A stretch of 64,000 nucleotides of DNA. It comes from Litoreibacter roseus. Its GTDB lineage: Bacteria; Pseudomonadota; Alphaproteobacteria; Rhodobacterales; Rhodobacteraceae. This document shows, one piece after another, positions 26,763-36,200 of the stretch. Where the stretch lies: the NCBI RefSeq assembly GCF_009811795.1, contig NZ_BLJE01000002.1, positions 372,001-436,000 of the forward strand. The letters run 5' to 3'. The translations under genes and the position numbers were made by a program. The first letter of the stretch is position 1. The number at the start of each line of letters is the position of its first letter. The notes under the pieces were generated by a model. That model had not been told where the DNA came from. It ran no database searches and saw only the letters and a list, made by a program, of their open reading frames with translations.

Positions 26763-27824
26763 ATGACCGACAGAGAAACCACGTATCTGCACATTCGGAT
26801 GAAGGGGCGGGCCTTCGCCCTTCATAGCTCTCGCGAGATACCTTGTGAGCTTTTTGTGTCAGACAGCGGTCGCGCGGTTTTGACATCGGAAGACGGCGCG
26901 ACGGTCGAAGATGTGGCCGCCGAAGATCTCGATGTCGCATCGCCTTTGGGGTCCGCGCCGCGTCGGATCACATTTCCGGGCGGACTGGTGTTCGAGACAA
27001 GTGACCATGACGCTGTCACGCAGCTGACCGGTGCCACACGTGGCGGTTTGCTGCATCACTATGAGCAGTTCAGCCCACGCCTTGTGGGGGTTATTGCCGC
27101 CGCAGTGCTGTCGGTCTGGATCATCTGGCGCTATGGTCTCGATATTCTGGTGACAGCAGCCATTGCACTGACGCCCCCCATACTCGTCGATCAGATTGAT
27201 CGCGGCACCCTGAAAACTATTGATCTTACCATGGCCGAGACCAGCACGCTGGATGACGCCGAGCGCGATCGGGTTGAGCAGATTTTCCGAACCTTGCTGG
27301 ACGATCTACCCGCGGATCAGCGGGAAAAACACGATTTCACCCTTCTGTTTCGCTCAATGCCGGATGTGGGTCCGAATGCCTTTGCCCTGCCCGGTGGGAC
27401 CGTGATCATGACCGACCAATTTATTGAGGAGTTTCCGGGCCGCGATGTGCTGGCGGGTGTCCTTGGTCATGAACTAGGCCACGTGGTGGAGCAGCATGGT
27501 CTGCAGCAGACCTACAGGTCGCTGGGCGTTTTTATCCTGATTGCGTTTCTTGCGGGTGACACCGGGCCGATCCTTGAAGATGTCCTGCTTGAAGGCAGCC
27601 TTCTGTTGTCACTCTCCTATTCCCGCAGTCACGAAACCGCTGCGGACGAGTTCGGGCTGGCCTTGAGCCACCGCGCAGGGTTTGATCCCGCAGGCCTCGC
27701 CGTCTTTTTTGAGAAGATCTCGGAAATGGGGGAAGGTCCGCCAGAATGGATGTCGACGCATCCTGCGAATGAGAACCGCATCGAGGCAATTGAGACCTTT
27801 ATCGAAACGCTGGACGCACCCTGA
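26763..27824 (+). CDS. M48 family membrane metalloprotease
   Basis: A 353-residue zinc protease. The M48 zinc motif HELGH is at residues 236-240, and the third ligand is probably the glutamate in SRSHETAADEFGL. A hydrophobic segment at about 106-142 should span the membrane once or twice; the first hundred residues are cytoplasmic-looking beta-rich sequence. The fold is closer to BepA/LoiP-like and Oma1-like members than to HtpX, which has more helices. ATG follows the upstream TAG directly. Likely role: quality control of membrane or envelope proteins, possibly with the YjgN protein; this is inference. Confidence 0.9.
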   Translation: MTDRETTYLHIRMKGRAFALHSSREIPCELFVSDSGRAVLTSEDGATVEDVAAEDLDVASPLGSAPRRITFPGGLVFETSDHDAVTQLTGATRGGLLHHYEQFSPRLVGVIAAAVLSVWIIWRYGLDILVTAAIALTPPILVDQIDRGTLKTIDLTMAETSTLDDAERDRVEQIFRTLLDDLPADQREKHDFTLLFRSMPDVGPNAFALPGGTVIMTDQFIEEFPGRDVLAGVLGHELGHVVEQHGLQQTYRSLGVFILIAFLAGDTGPILEDVLLEGSLLLSLSYSRSHETAADEFGLALSHRAGFDPAGLAVFFEKISEMGEGPPEWMSTHPANENRIEAIETFIETLDAP

Positions 27825-28112
27825 TCAGATAAACAGCGCGGCGTTGTTTCGCAAAATGATCTCGATCGCGTAGACACCGAGAAGTGCCACGATCGGGCTT
27901 AGATCAAGGCCACCCATATTGGGCATGAACCTGCGGATCGGGCCATAGATCGGCTCCAGCAGCCGATTCAAGCCATCCCAGATTTGCGCGACGATGGGCT
28001 GGCGCAGGTTCAGGACCTGAAAGCTCAACAGCCAACTCATGATGAAGTGAACGAAGATCACCGTCTTTACGACGCTCAGAACAAGCATCAGAATCTGGAA
28101 GAGAGATGTCAT
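27825..28112 (-). CDS. YggT family membrane protein
   Basis: A 95-residue protein with two hydrophobic helices (about residues 4-30 and 70-92) and the family segment LEPIYGPIRRFMP between them. YggT proteins are small inner membrane proteins of poorly known role, linked in some bacteria to osmotic stress or cell division. The start at 28112 has CGGAG nine bases upstream; the open frame extends further but overlaps the divergent thioesterase gene. Its stop abuts that of the convergent M48 gene (TGATCA at 27822-27827). Confidence 0.88.
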   Translation of the reverse strand: MTSLFQILMLVLSVVKTVIFVHFIMSWLLSFQVLNLRQPIVAQIWDGLNRLLEPIYGPIRRFMPNMGGLDLSPIVALLGVYAIEIILRNNAALFI

Positions 28113-28245
28113 AGGTGTGCTCCGTTGTGACCGCAGTCTAGGTAAGGCGCTCCGATGCCCTGTGCAAGCCTGACCGTGACGTGAGGTTGCGGTTGACCCC
28201 GGGAAGAAGAGGCGCGTCATAGAGCTCACGTTGGAGATCAGACCC

Positions 28246-28776
28246 ATGTACCCAGTCATCAGGCTCGCCAAGGAATTTTTTTTGTTTCGCAATGCGGAAC
28301 CGTTGGGCGTATTCGACACCCACGTGTCCCATCATGTCTGCTGGCCATGGGATCTCGATCTCTGGATGGAGCTGAACAACGGGCGAACCCTGACGATCTA
28401 CGATTTGGGGCGGTTGCCCTTCGCCAAGCGCACCGGGCTTGTCGATGTGTTGCGCCGAAAGCGTTGGGGGCTGACGATGGCAGGGGCCTCTGTTCGCTAT
28501 CGCAGGCGGGTCCGGATGTTTGAAACGATGGAGATCCGGTCAAAGGCGCTCTGCTGGGATGAACGTTTTATTTACCTTGAACAGAGCATGTGGGTGAAAG
28601 GCGCTCCAGCATCGAGCATCCTCTATCGATCTGCTGTCACCGGCAAGGATGGGATCGTGCCGCCATCGCAAGTGGTTGAAGAGCTTGGCCACGATATCCG
28701 CTCACCCGAACCGCCGCTTTGGGTGGCCGAGTGGATCAAAGCAGAGGCACATCGTCCATGGCCGCCAAACCCGTGA
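28246..28776 (+). CDS. Thioesterase-like (hotdog) family protein
   Basis: A 176-residue hotdog-fold protein of the 4-hydroxybenzoyl-CoA thioesterase-like group. The active region is visible as CWPWDLDLWMELNNGRTL, followed by YDLGR, the usual Asp/Asn-Asn and helix. Such proteins hydrolyse acyl-CoAs, but many are untested. The ATG at 28246 follows GGAG at nine bases; a TTG at 28231 would remove that site. It stands alone between yggT and the UMF1-type gene. Confidence 0.8.
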   Translation: MYPVIRLAKEFFLFRNAEPLGVFDTHVSHHVCWPWDLDLWMELNNGRTLTIYDLGRLPFAKRTGLVDVLRRKRWGLTMAGASVRYRRRVRMFETMEIRSKALCWDERFIYLEQSMWVKGAPASSILYRSAVTGKDGIVPPSQVVEELGHDIRSPEPPLWVAEWIKAEAHRPWPPNP

Positions 28777-28864
28777 CGCTCAGGTTTACTTTAGGTAAGT
28801 TATTCCTTGCCTCCACAACGAAACTGAACGATATAGTTTACACGGCATGGAGTGAGTTTTCGTG

Positions 28865-30304
28865 ATGGGCGTAACGCGTAGCAGCGCGGCAGATTCGGTT
28901 TATGAACGCCCTCTCAAGAAGCGTATCGTCGGTTGGATGATGTTCGACTGGGCAAGCCAGCCTTACAACACCTTGTTGCTTACTTTTATATTTGGTCCAT
29001 ATTTTGCCGATATCGTGAGCAATTCCCTGATGGCGGACGGCCTCTCGCCGCAACAGGCCAAGGCAGATGCCCAAAGCCTTTGGGGGCTGGGGCTCACGAT
29101 CTCTGGCCTGCTCATTGCTCTCGTTGCACCGATTTTGGGTGCTGTTGCGGACCGAACCGGTCGGCGCATGCCCTATATCAGGGTTTTCTGCGTCCTTTAT
29201 ATCGTTGGCGCCGCAGGTCTATGGTTTGCCGTTCCGGATGCGATGAACTTTGGGCTCATGCTGGGGTTCTTCATCCTTGGGCTAATCGGGATGGAGTTCG
29301 CAACAATCTTCACCAACGCGATGCTTCCCGACCTCGGCCCTAAGTCGGAAATTGGCCGCATCTCCGGCTCTGGCTGGGCCGTTGGATATCTTGGTGGGCT
29401 TGTCGCATTGGTCGTGACACTGTTTTTTTTCGCGGAAAACAACGAGGGCCGCACGCTCATCGGTATTGCGCCCATTCTTGGCCTTGATCCCGAGATGCGC
29501 GAGGGCACCCGGTCCGTTGGGCCCTTCGCCGCGATCTGGTTTGCACTGTTCATGATCCCGTTTTTCCTGTGGGTTCGCGAAGATCCCGTAAAGCCGGTTG
29601 TCCAGGAGAACGCGATACAAGAAAGCCTGCGTGGGCTTGTGCGGACCATCAAACGGCTGCCGGAAAGCCCCAGTCTTGCGGCCTATCTGGCCTCGTCTAT
29701 GTTTTATCGGGACGCGCTGAACGGCATGTATACCTTCGGCGGCCTCTATGCCGGTCTGGTTTTGGGCTGGTCCATCGTGGATATCGGCAAGTTCGGGATC
29801 GTGGCGATTATCTTCGGTGCGATCTTTGCCTGGTTCGGTGGGCGCGCTGACAAGAAGTACGGCCCGAAGCCCGTTATTCTGATCTCAATTATCTTCCTGA
29901 TCATCGCCGCTATCTCCATCGTTTCGATATCGCCGACCACCGTGCTTGGGATGTCCGTCACCGAGGCACCGGTACTTGCGGGTCAGTCCGCGAGCGACGT
30001 GGCGTTCTATCTGTGCGGGGCTTTGGTTGGCGCTGCCGGCGGTGTGATCCAGTCCGCCTCACGTACGATGATGGTCCTTCAGGCAAACCCCGATCGCATG
30101 ACCGAGGCTTTCGGTTTGTATGCATTGGCCGGCAAAGCGACGTCTTTTCTGGCACCAGCACTCATCTTTATCACGACCGAGCTGACCGGAAGCTCAAGAA
30201 TTGGCGTTTCACCCGTCATCGGGCTCTTTCTTTTAGGCCTTGTCCTGCTAATCTGGGTAAAACCGGACGGCGAGGATAAGGCAGTATGGACCTCCGCACC
30301 CTAG
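28865..30304 (+). CDS. MFS transporter, UMF1/Atg22-like
   Basis: About 479 residues with roughly twelve membrane helices. The N terminus RIVGWMMFDWASQPYNTLL is the signature of the UMF1 group of the major facilitator superfamily, related to the fungal vacuolar amino acid exporter Atg22. ADRTGRRMPYI is the loop 2-3 motif. The bacterial substrate is unknown; amino acid transport is a guess from Atg22. I prefer the ATG at 28865 over the GTG just before it. The end overlaps the start of mepA by 19 bases. Confidence 0.88.
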   Translation: MGVTRSSAADSVYERPLKKRIVGWMMFDWASQPYNTLLLTFIFGPYFADIVSNSLMADGLSPQQAKADAQSLWGLGLTISGLLIALVAPILGAVADRTGRRMPYIRVFCVLYIVGAAGLWFAVPDAMNFGLMLGFFILGLIGMEFATIFTNAMLPDLGPKSEIGRISGSGWAVGYLGGLVALVVTLFFFAENNEGRTLIGIAPILGLDPEMREGTRSVGPFAAIWFALFMIPFFLWVREDPVKPVVQENAIQESLRGLVRTIKRLPESPSLAAYLASSMFYRDALNGMYTFGGLYAGLVLGWSIVDIGKFGIVAIIFGAIFAWFGGRADKKYGPKPVILISIIFLIIAAISIVSISPTTVLGMSVTEAPVLAGQSASDVAFYLCGALVGAAGGVIQSASRTMMVLQANPDRMTEAFGLYALAGKATSFLAPALIFITTELTGSSRIGVSPVIGLFLLGLVLLIWVKPDGEDKAVWTSAP

Positions 30305-31152
30305 GCATCGCGCTGATTTTCAGCGTCTGTAGCAGTACGTTTGCCGCGACGGCTGAACCGCTTGCAAAGACACTTTTCGGCGCAAAACGCGCGGCCTCTC
30401 AGCAAACAGCAAAATCCCACGGCAGCTACAGCCGCGGATGTGCCGCGGGGCTCGTTCAACTGCCCGAAAGCGGTAAGACATGGCAGGCGATGCGCCTGTC
30501 ACGCAATCGCAACTGGGGCCATCCTGAGTTAATTGATTTCGCCAAAGACCTCAGCCGTAAGGCGGACAAGCTCGGCTGGGCTGGCCTGTATTTTGGTGAC
30601 TTTTCCCAACCGCGCGGCGGGCCGATGTTGACCGGTCACAGATCCCATCAGATTGGTCTGGACGCCGACGTCTGGTTGTACCCTGTGTCCCGCGTCAATC
30701 TCACGAAACGGCAACGCGAGAACATCTCCGCCGTTTCCATGCGGCGTGCCAACGGCGCATATGTGAACAAGAACTGGACCCGGACGCACCATGAGATCGT
30801 AAAGGCGGCCGCGAAAGACAAGCGCGTCGCCCGGATCTTTATTTTTCCAGGCGCAAAGGTTCAGATGTGCAAGGATGAGCGCGGCAACAGAGATTGGCTG
30901 CGCAAGGTAAGACCGTGGTGGGGTCATCACTATCATTTCCACGTGCGGCTGAAATGTCAGCGTGGTTCATCCAACTGCGTCAACCAGGCAGCACCGCCGC
31001 CCGGTGATGGATGCGCGGATGCGCAACGCTGGGTGAACGAGATTCTGAACCCGCCGCCCCCACCGAAAAATCCCGCCCCCGCCAAGCCACGCCGAGAATA
31101 TGTTCTTGCGGACCTGCCGCAAGCCTGCACAGGTGTTCTGTCCTCCAGATGA
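30286..31152 (+). CDS. mepA: Penicillin-insensitive murein endopeptidase MepA
   Basis: A 288-residue zinc endopeptidase (M74) that cuts D-alanyl-meso-diaminopimelate cross-links in peptidoglycan. A signal peptide covers about residues 1-21. The zinc motif is in [17 protein letters not shown], with the later [12 protein letters not shown] supplying further histidines. Cysteines in RGCAAG, QMCKD and [10 protein letters not shown] agree with the disulfides of the periplasmic enzyme. The proline-rich C terminus ([13 protein letters not shown]) is a linker-like tail. Start overlaps the transporter and the TGA overlaps the next gene (ATGA). Confidence 0.94.
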   Translation: MDLRTLGIALIFSVCSSTFAATAEPLAKTLFGAKRAASQQTAKSHGSYSRGCAAGLVQLPESGKTWQAMRLSRNRNWGHPELIDFAKDLSRKADKLGWAGLYFGDFSQPRGGPMLTGHRSHQIGLDADVWLYPVSRVNLTKRQRENISAVSMRRANGAYVNKNWTRTHHEIVKAAAKDKRVARIFIFPGAKVQMCKDERGNRDWLRKVRPWWGHHYHFHVRLKCQRGSSNCVNQAAPPPGDGCADAQRWVNEILNPPPPPKNPAPAKPRREYVLADLPQACTGVLSSR

Positions 31153-32015
31153 TCCGCCTTCTTGCGATCTTTCTCACCCTCGCCGGTTCGGCTGGGGCGC
31201 AATCGCTCGAGTTCGTCAGCCGGTTTACATGGCGCTCGGATCAGGCCGAGTTCGGTGGGTTTTCATCTTTGGAATTGTCTCAGGATGGGACCAGTTTCTA
31301 CGCCACCTCGGATAAAGGAATATTCGCTGAAGGCCGGTTGGAGCGGCGACGCGGCCAGTTGGTTTCTGTGCGGGAGGGGCGCCTGACGCCAATAAAAGGC
31401 TTGAACGGCAAAGAAATCCTGTCATGGCGCAGTGATGCAGAGGGGTTGGCCGTCGCCCCAAACGGGGTGCTCTTTGTTTCCTTTGAAGGTCAACATAGGA
31501 TCCTGTCCTTCGCATCAACCTCCGCCGCGCCGCGCCGCGTCCCGTCTGCCCCGGCCTTCCTAAGGATGCAAAAGAATTCCTCGCTGGAGGCGTTGGCGAT
31601 TGATGAGAATGGCGCACTCTATACGATGCCAGAGCGGTCAGGCGATCTAAATGTCCCATTCCCCGTTTTCATTTTCAAGAACGGCCAATGGCTCAATCCA
31701 ACGGCGGTCGGCAGAAGCGACGGGTTTTTGCCCGTCGGCGCCGATTTCGGGCCGGACGGCCGTTTTTATTTGTTGGAGCGAAATTTCCACGGCATTGGCG
31801 GGTTTTCTTCTCGTGTGCGCAGCTTCGCGGTCGCCAGAAATCAGTTCGTGGATGACAAGACACTTCTTGTGACGACGCCAGGGACCCATGACAATCTTGA
31901 AGGCATCGCCGTCTGGAAAACTGACGCCGGTGGATTACGCGTTACCATGATTTCCGACGACAATTTCCGCTTCTTCCAGCGCACAGAGTTTGTGGAATAC
32001 CGACTGGTGCCTTAG
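31149..32015 (+). CDS. Esterase-like phytase family periplasmic protein
   Basis: A 288-residue protein with a signal peptide ([19 protein letters not shown]) and a beta-propeller-like sequence matching the esterase-like activity of phytase domain. Repeated patterns such as [22 protein letters not shown] and [10 protein letters not shown] show the propeller blades. Family members are periplasmic and little studied; phosphatase or esterase activity is unproven. The ATG overlaps the mepA stop, and the TAG overlaps the stop of the convergent LOG-family gene at 32012-32015. Confidence 0.82.
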   Translation: MIRLLAIFLTLAGSAGAQSLEFVSRFTWRSDQAEFGGFSSLELSQDGTSFYATSDKGIFAEGRLERRRGQLVSVREGRLTPIKGLNGKEILSWRSDAEGLAVAPNGVLFVSFEGQHRILSFASTSAAPRRVPSAPAFLRMQKNSSLEALAIDENGALYTMPERSGDLNVPFPVFIFKNGQWLNPTAVGRSDGFLPVGADFGPDGRFYLLERNFHGIGGFSSRVRSFAVARNQFVDDKTLLVTTPGTHDNLEGIAVWKTDAGGLRVTMISDDNFRFFQRTEFVEYRLVP

Positions 32016-32827
32016 CTGCCTTCGCGGTCGATAATGGCAATGGCGTCTTCTGCTGTTTCCACGAAATGGAAGAGCGATAGATCCTCTTCCGAGATCGTGC
32101 CTGCATCTGACAGCGCCTCCCAATTGATGATCTTGCGCCAGAACGCTTCCCCAAACAGAAGAAACGGAAGCCGTTCCATCCGGCCGGTCTGGATCAGGGT
32201 CAGTGCCTCAAAAGTTTCGTCGAGCGTTCCAAAGCCACCAGGGAAAACCGCAATGGCCCGCGCGCGCATCAAAAAGTGCATTTTGCGGATAGCGAAGTAA
32301 TGGAAGTTGAAGCAAAGCTCGGGTGTCACGTAGCTGTTGGGTGCCTGCTCATGGGGCAAAACGATGTTGAGACCGATGGATTTGCCGCCTGCATCCAGTG
32401 CGCCACGGTTTCCAGCCTCCATCACTCCGGGACCACCGCCTGTCACGATCACATTACTAAGGCCACCATTGGCATTGGAACGTTCGGTCATGAGCCGCGC
32501 AAAGGTGCGGGCCTCGTCATAAAAGCGCGACAGGTCAGCCAGAGTTTCAGTGCGGGCTGTGTCTTTCTCGGCGGGCGCGGGGATGCGCGCGCCACCGAAC
32601 ATAACGATGGTGCTTTCGATGCCCGCCTCGTTCATCATCATCTCGGGCTTCAGTAGTTCAAGTTGCAATCGCACGGGGCGCAACTCATCCCGGCACAGGA
32701 AATCATTATCCGCAAACGCAAGCGCATAGGCCGGGGACCGCGTCTGCGGCGTATCCGGCACCTCACTTGCGGTTTCAACGTCTTGCCGCGAATAACGGAA
32801 CGGGTGCTTGCGGTTGTCGTCTTTCAT
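32012..32827 (-). CDS. LOG/TIGR00730-like Rossmann protein
   Basis: A 271-residue protein of the lysine-decarboxylase-like (LOG) superfamily. Its signatures are [14 protein letters not shown] and PGGFGTLDE, which form the nucleotide phosphate-binding site. LOG proteins release free cytokinin bases from nucleotides in plants and act as nucleotide 5'-monophosphate nucleosidases in bacteria, so AMP or another nucleotide is the likely substrate. An N-terminal extension of about 75 residues precedes the core. The start at 32827 has GGAG at eight bases. The much longer open frame upstream is antisense to dapD and is not coding. Confidence 0.88.
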   Translation of the reverse strand: MKDDNRKHPFRYSRQDVETASEVPDTPQTRSPAYALAFADNDFLCRDELRPVRLQLELLKPEMMMNEAGIESTIVMFGGARIPAPAEKDTARTETLADLSRFYDEARTFARLMTERSNANGGLSNVIVTGGGPGVMEAGNRGALDAGGKSIGLNIVLPHEQAPNSYVTPELCFNFHYFAIRKMHFLMRARAIAVFPGGFGTLDETFEALTLIQTGRMERLPFLLFGEAFWRKIINWEALSDAGTISEEDLSLFHFVETAEDAIAIIDREGS

Positions 32828-32912
32828 GATCGGCTCCGATCGTTGCGCCTGGGTCTGCGACCGTCTATAGGCAGCGCGACGATCGCGCCAGCCATGAAGT
32901 GAGGACAACCCC

Positions 32913-33740
32913 ATGTCGAATGCCCAGCTTGAAACTGCCATCGAAGCCGCTTGGGACGCGCGCGACACAATAACACCAGCCACGACGGGTGAGACGCGGG
33001 AAGCCATCGAAGACACACTCAACGCTTTGGACGGCGGCACACTTCGAGTTGCCGAAAAGCAAGGCGATGGATCGTGGCATGTGAACCAATGGGCCAAGAA
33101 GGCAGTGCTTCTTGGCTTCCGGATCAAGGATATGGAACAGCAGGACGGCGGGCCACAGGGCGGCGGCTGGTGGGACAAAGTCGACAGCAAGTTTCTGGGG
33201 TGGGGGGACAACCAGTGGAAGGCTGCAGGCTTTCGCGCCGTTCCCAATTGCGTGGTCCGCAAATCCGCATTCATCGCGCCGGGCGTTGTGCTGATGCCAT
33301 CATTCGTAAACCTCGGCGCGTATGTTGATGAGGGCACGATGGTCGATACGTGGGCAACGGTCGGCTCCTGCGCGCAGATCGGGAAGAATGTGCATCTTTC
33401 CGGCGGGGTTGGGATCGGCGGTGTGCTTGAACCGATGCAGGCTGGACCAACCATCATCGAGGACAATTGCTTTATCGGGGCGCGGTCCGAGGTCGTCGAA
33501 GGCTGCATTGTGCGCGAGGGCAGCGTGCTTGGGATGGGTGTTTTCATCGGCCAATCCACAAAGATTGTCGATCGGGAAACGGGCGATGTCATGTACGGCG
33601 AAGTGCCGCCGTATTCAGTCGTTGTTGCGGGCTCCATGCCGTCAAAGAACAACGTCAATCTCTACTGCGCGGTTATCGTGAAGCGCGTTGACGAACGGAC
33701 GCGTTCCAAAACAGGCATCAACGAATTGCTGCGGGACTAA
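32913..33740 (+). CDS. dapD: Tetrahydrodipicolinate N-succinyltransferase
   Basis: A 275-residue trimeric left-handed beta-helix transferase of the succinylase lysine pathway, converting tetrahydrodipicolinate and succinyl-CoA to N-succinyl-2-amino-6-oxopimelate. An N-terminal helical domain (about 1-90) leads into hexapeptide repeats with [24 protein letters not shown] split over residues 130-155, then VGIGGVLEP and [12 protein letters not shown]. Length is as expected. It is 85 bases from the divergent LOG gene. dapE follows 1.3 kb downstream, with mipA-like and a small gene between. Confidence 0.96.
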   Translation: MSNAQLETAIEAAWDARDTITPATTGETREAIEDTLNALDGGTLRVAEKQGDGSWHVNQWAKKAVLLGFRIKDMEQQDGGPQGGGWWDKVDSKFLGWGDNQWKAAGFRAVPNCVVRKSAFIAPGVVLMPSFVNLGAYVDEGTMVDTWATVGSCAQIGKNVHLSGGVGIGGVLEPMQAGPTIIEDNCFIGARSEVVEGCIVREGSVLGMGVFIGQSTKIVDRETGDVMYGEVPPYSVVVAGSMPSKNNVNLYCAVIVKRVDERTRSKTGINELLRD

Positions 33741-33894
33741 GGTCTCTGACGTCGTGATCTAGACGCCAAAGACACGCGGTTTTTTGCCGGATTTCGGCCT
33801 TATGAAACTGTATGCGTATTTCTCTGGTCTGTACTGCCCCGCCGGGCGTAACAGAATGCAGAGGTTCAATATTTGGCAGGACAGGATCATTGCA

Positions 33895-34641
33895 ATGAAA
33901 CGCGCGCACCTTTTGGCTTTTCCCCTTTGTGCAGCATGTACGACATCAGCCGTTTTGGCTCAGGATGGTCAGCAGGGATTTAGTGCCGGTTTGGCCGTCG
34001 GTGTTTCGACCAATCCCTATATTGGTGAGGATAATGATGCGTCGCCGTTCCCGCTCATCCGCTATCAGGGCAACGGTTTTTCCGTTGGGACAACCGGGGT
34101 CTTTATCGACGCGTTTTCGACGCCCGTATCAAAACTCGAATTTGTCGCCACGCCACGGTTTACGGGTCTGGAAGATCCCGATGCAGACGAGTTGAACGGA
34201 ATTGATCGCGACTTCACCGTCGATGCGGGTTTTAGATTTACCTATGACGTGACGCCCGGCACCGAACTTGTGACCACAGTTTTGCAGGAGGTCACCGGCG
34301 AGCATGACGGCCAGGAACTGCGCGTCAGCCTGTCTCGCAGTTCTGACGGGTTCGGTTTTCCGCTGAAAGGCACCGTGGGTGTAAGTTGGAAAAGTGAAGA
34401 CCTTAGCGAATATACCTATGGCGTGTTCGCGTCCGAGGCCCGCGGCGGGCGAGACGCCTACTCGCCCGGCTCTACGCTCACACCGTTTGTTGGGCTCAGT
34501 TCAAGCATTCCCCTGTCGCAAAGCGCCGTTCTGATCGGTGGCGTACGGGCCGAATTTCTGGAAGACGACATTTCAGACAGCCCGATCGTAGATGAAGATG
34601 TGATCTTCGGGGCAAGTATCGGCGTTCAGTTCTCGTTCTAG
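33895..34641 (+). CDS. MipA/OmpV family outer membrane protein
   Basis: A 248-residue outer membrane beta-barrel. A signal peptide ends near AQDGQ (residue 22). Alternating beta strands follow and the C terminus ends in VQFSF, with the aromatic last residue needed for barrel assembly. The N-terminal FSAGLAVGVSTNPYIGEDND is typical of MipA/OmpV. E. coli MipA binds murein hydrolase MltA and MrcB; a scaffold role here is inference, though murein genes (mepA, an MltB type and a PBP) occur in this window. The start at 33895 has AGGA at eight bases. Confidence 0.82.
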   Translation: MKRAHLLAFPLCAACTTSAVLAQDGQQGFSAGLAVGVSTNPYIGEDNDASPFPLIRYQGNGFSVGTTGVFIDAFSTPVSKLEFVATPRFTGLEDPDADELNGIDRDFTVDAGFRFTYDVTPGTELVTTVLQEVTGEHDGQELRVSLSRSSDGFGFPLKGTVGVSWKSEDLSEYTYGVFASEARGGRDAYSPGSTLTPFVGLSSSIPLSQSAVLIGGVRAEFLEDDISDSPIVDEDVIFGASIGVQFSF

Positions 34642-34666
34642 GACGCGCCGTGCATGTTGGCGCGTC
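34642..34666 (+). terminator. Hairpin right after mipA-like stop
   Basis: GACGCGCC (34642-34649) pairs perfectly with GGCGCGTC (34659-34666) around a nine-base loop, directly after the TAG stop. Only two T follow, so it may terminate poorly. The right arm can instead pair with CGCGCC at 34681-34686. Confidence 0.45.
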
Positions 34667-34670
34667 TTGA

Positions 34671-34680
34671 CTGACGTCAG
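34671..34680. repeat. Perfect palindrome CTGACGTCAG
   Basis: A ten-base perfect palindrome lies 22 bases before the ATG of the 110-residue gene, just past the preceding hairpin. It could be a regulator site; no family is assigned. Confidence 0.4.
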
Positions 34681-34701
34681 CGCGCCCGCTACCGCCGCTG
34701 C

Positions 34702-35034
34702 ATGAAAAAAGAGAAAAAGCAGCACCACGTTTTTACCCTTCTGATTGAAGTGGGGCGAAAAGATGATGATGGTCTTCCCGAGACTGCGACGGGTGCTGCG
34801 CTGATGTGCTATGCCTCCGGCGTGGATGAAGCGGAAGCTGTGCGCGAAACCGTAGCTCTGCTCAAGCAGGCAGGGCTCGCTCCCCTTGATGTATCTGGCT
34901 ACGGATCGTTGGAAGATCGCCGGGCCGAGGGTCATGACATCAGCGTCGAAGAAGAAGCGTTAATGCAGCGCGCGCTCGCGGAAAACTCGGTTGTGGTCGC
35001 ACAGACCACCGCCTTCTATGCAGACAAGTCCTGA
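34702..35034 (+). CDS. Conserved-looking 110-aa protein, unknown function
   Basis: A 110-residue acidic protein I do not recognise. It begins with a lysine-rich MKKEKKQHH, then reads as a small alpha/beta domain: a strand (VFTLLIEVG), a helix ([18 protein letters not shown]), and acidic loops ending [19 protein letters not shown]. No catalytic motif, cysteine or membrane segment is apparent. It lies 16 bases before dapE in the same direction and may be cotranscribed. The ribosome binding site is poor, but codon use resembles neighbours. A role tied to lysine synthesis is only a guess from position. Confidence 0.7.
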   Translation: MKKEKKQHHVFTLLIEVGRKDDDGLPETATGAALMCYASGVDEAEAVRETVALLKQAGLAPLDVSGYGSLEDRRAEGHDISVEEEALMQRALAENSVVVAQTTAFYADKS

Positions 35035-35050
35035 GAAATCGGAGCGTTTT

Positions 35051-36199
35051 ATGAACACCCCCGTTGATCCCGTTCAATTGACTGCTGATCTGGTCAAATG
35101 CCCCTCCGTCACACCGGTCGAAGGCGGCGCTTTGCAGCTTTTGCAGGATCGTCTGTCCAGCGTCGGCTTCGAATGCACGCGTGTGGACCGGGGCGGCATC
35201 GCGAACCTCTTTGCCCGCTGGGGTGACCGGGGCCATGCACGCAGTTTCGGCTTCAACGGGCATACGGATGTTGTGCCGCTGGGTGACGAGGCCGCGTGGT
35301 CCGTGGCCCCTTTTGGCGCTGAGAGGAAGGATGGCTGGCTCTACGGACGTGGTGCCACGGATATGAAATCCGGTGTCGCTGCATTTGCGGCGGCTGCAAT
35401 TGATTTCGTGCGGGACACCCCCCCTGACGGAGCCGTTATTCTGGCGATTACAGGGGATGAGGAAGGCGATGCGCTCGACGGAACGGTCGCACTGCTGGAT
35501 TGGATGTCAGAGCAGGGCGAGGCCATGTCTGCCTGTCTGGTTGGCGAGCCGACATGTCCCGAGCACATGGGCGAAATGATGAAAATCGGGCGGCGTGGGT
35601 CCATGACCGCTGAGTTCATAATCCGTGGTGTTCAGGGGCATTCCGCCTATCCGCACCGGGCGCGCAACCCGGTACATGCGACGGCCCGGCTGGCCGATCG
35701 TCTCGCGTCAAAGGTTCTCGACACCGGGACTGAGCATTTCGATGCATCTACCTTAGCCGTGACGACAATCGACACCGGCAACCCGGCCAATAACGTCATT
35801 CCGGCCGAAGCCCGAATGACGGTGAACATCCGGTTTAATGACGCCCATAGCTCGACCTCTTTGAGCGAATGGCTGGCTGAAGAGGTTGAGATCATCAAAG
35901 CGGAGACGGGCGTTGATGTTGAGACCGCAACCAAAGTCTCTGGCGAGAGCTTTCTTACGCCGCCGGGCCCGCTCTCTGACCTGATCGCCGCGGCGGTGGA
36001 GGCAGAGACGGGTATGAGGCCTGGGCTTTCGACATCGGGCGGCACATCTGACGCGCGGTTCGTCAAGGATCATTGCCCGGTGGTTGAGTTTGGTCTTGTC
36101 GGCAAAACTATGCACCAGGTGGACGAGCGCGTAGAGATCGCGCAAATCGTACAGCTTAAAGCGATCTACTCCCGTATCCTGAAGAGCTATTTCGCCTGA
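35051..36199 (+). CDS. dapE: Succinyl-diaminopimelate desuccinylase
   Basis: A 382-residue M20 metalloenzyme that removes succinate from N-succinyl-LL-diaminopimelate. Metal and catalytic residues are in [21 protein letters not shown] and [11 protein letters not shown], with a dimerisation domain beginning near [10 protein letters not shown] and the late metal ligand region MHQVDERV. It completes the succinylase branch with dapD. The start at 35051 (MNTPVDP) follows a GGAGCG sequence; the frame extends upstream without better support. The next gene starts one base beyond its stop. Confidence 0.95.
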   Translation: MNTPVDPVQLTADLVKCPSVTPVEGGALQLLQDRLSSVGFECTRVDRGGIANLFARWGDRGHARSFGFNGHTDVVPLGDEAAWSVAPFGAERKDGWLYGRGATDMKSGVAAFAAAAIDFVRDTPPDGAVILAITGDEEGDALDGTVALLDWMSEQGEAMSACLVGEPTCPEHMGEMMKIGRRGSMTAEFIIRGVQGHSAYPHRARNPVHATARLADRLASKVLDTGTEHFDASTLAVTTIDTGNPANNVIPAEARMTVNIRFNDAHSSTSLSEWLAEEVEIIKAETGVDVETATKVSGESFLTPPGPLSDLIAAAVEAETGMRPGLSTSGGTSDARFVKDHCPVVEFGLVGKTMHQVDERVEIAQIVQLKAIYSRILKSYFA

Positions 36200-36200
36200 G

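Noticed and set aside
32828-33658. A 277-codon N-terminal extension of the LOG-family gene
   Set aside because: It lies antisense to dapD and matches nothing; a good ribosome binding site exists at 32827.
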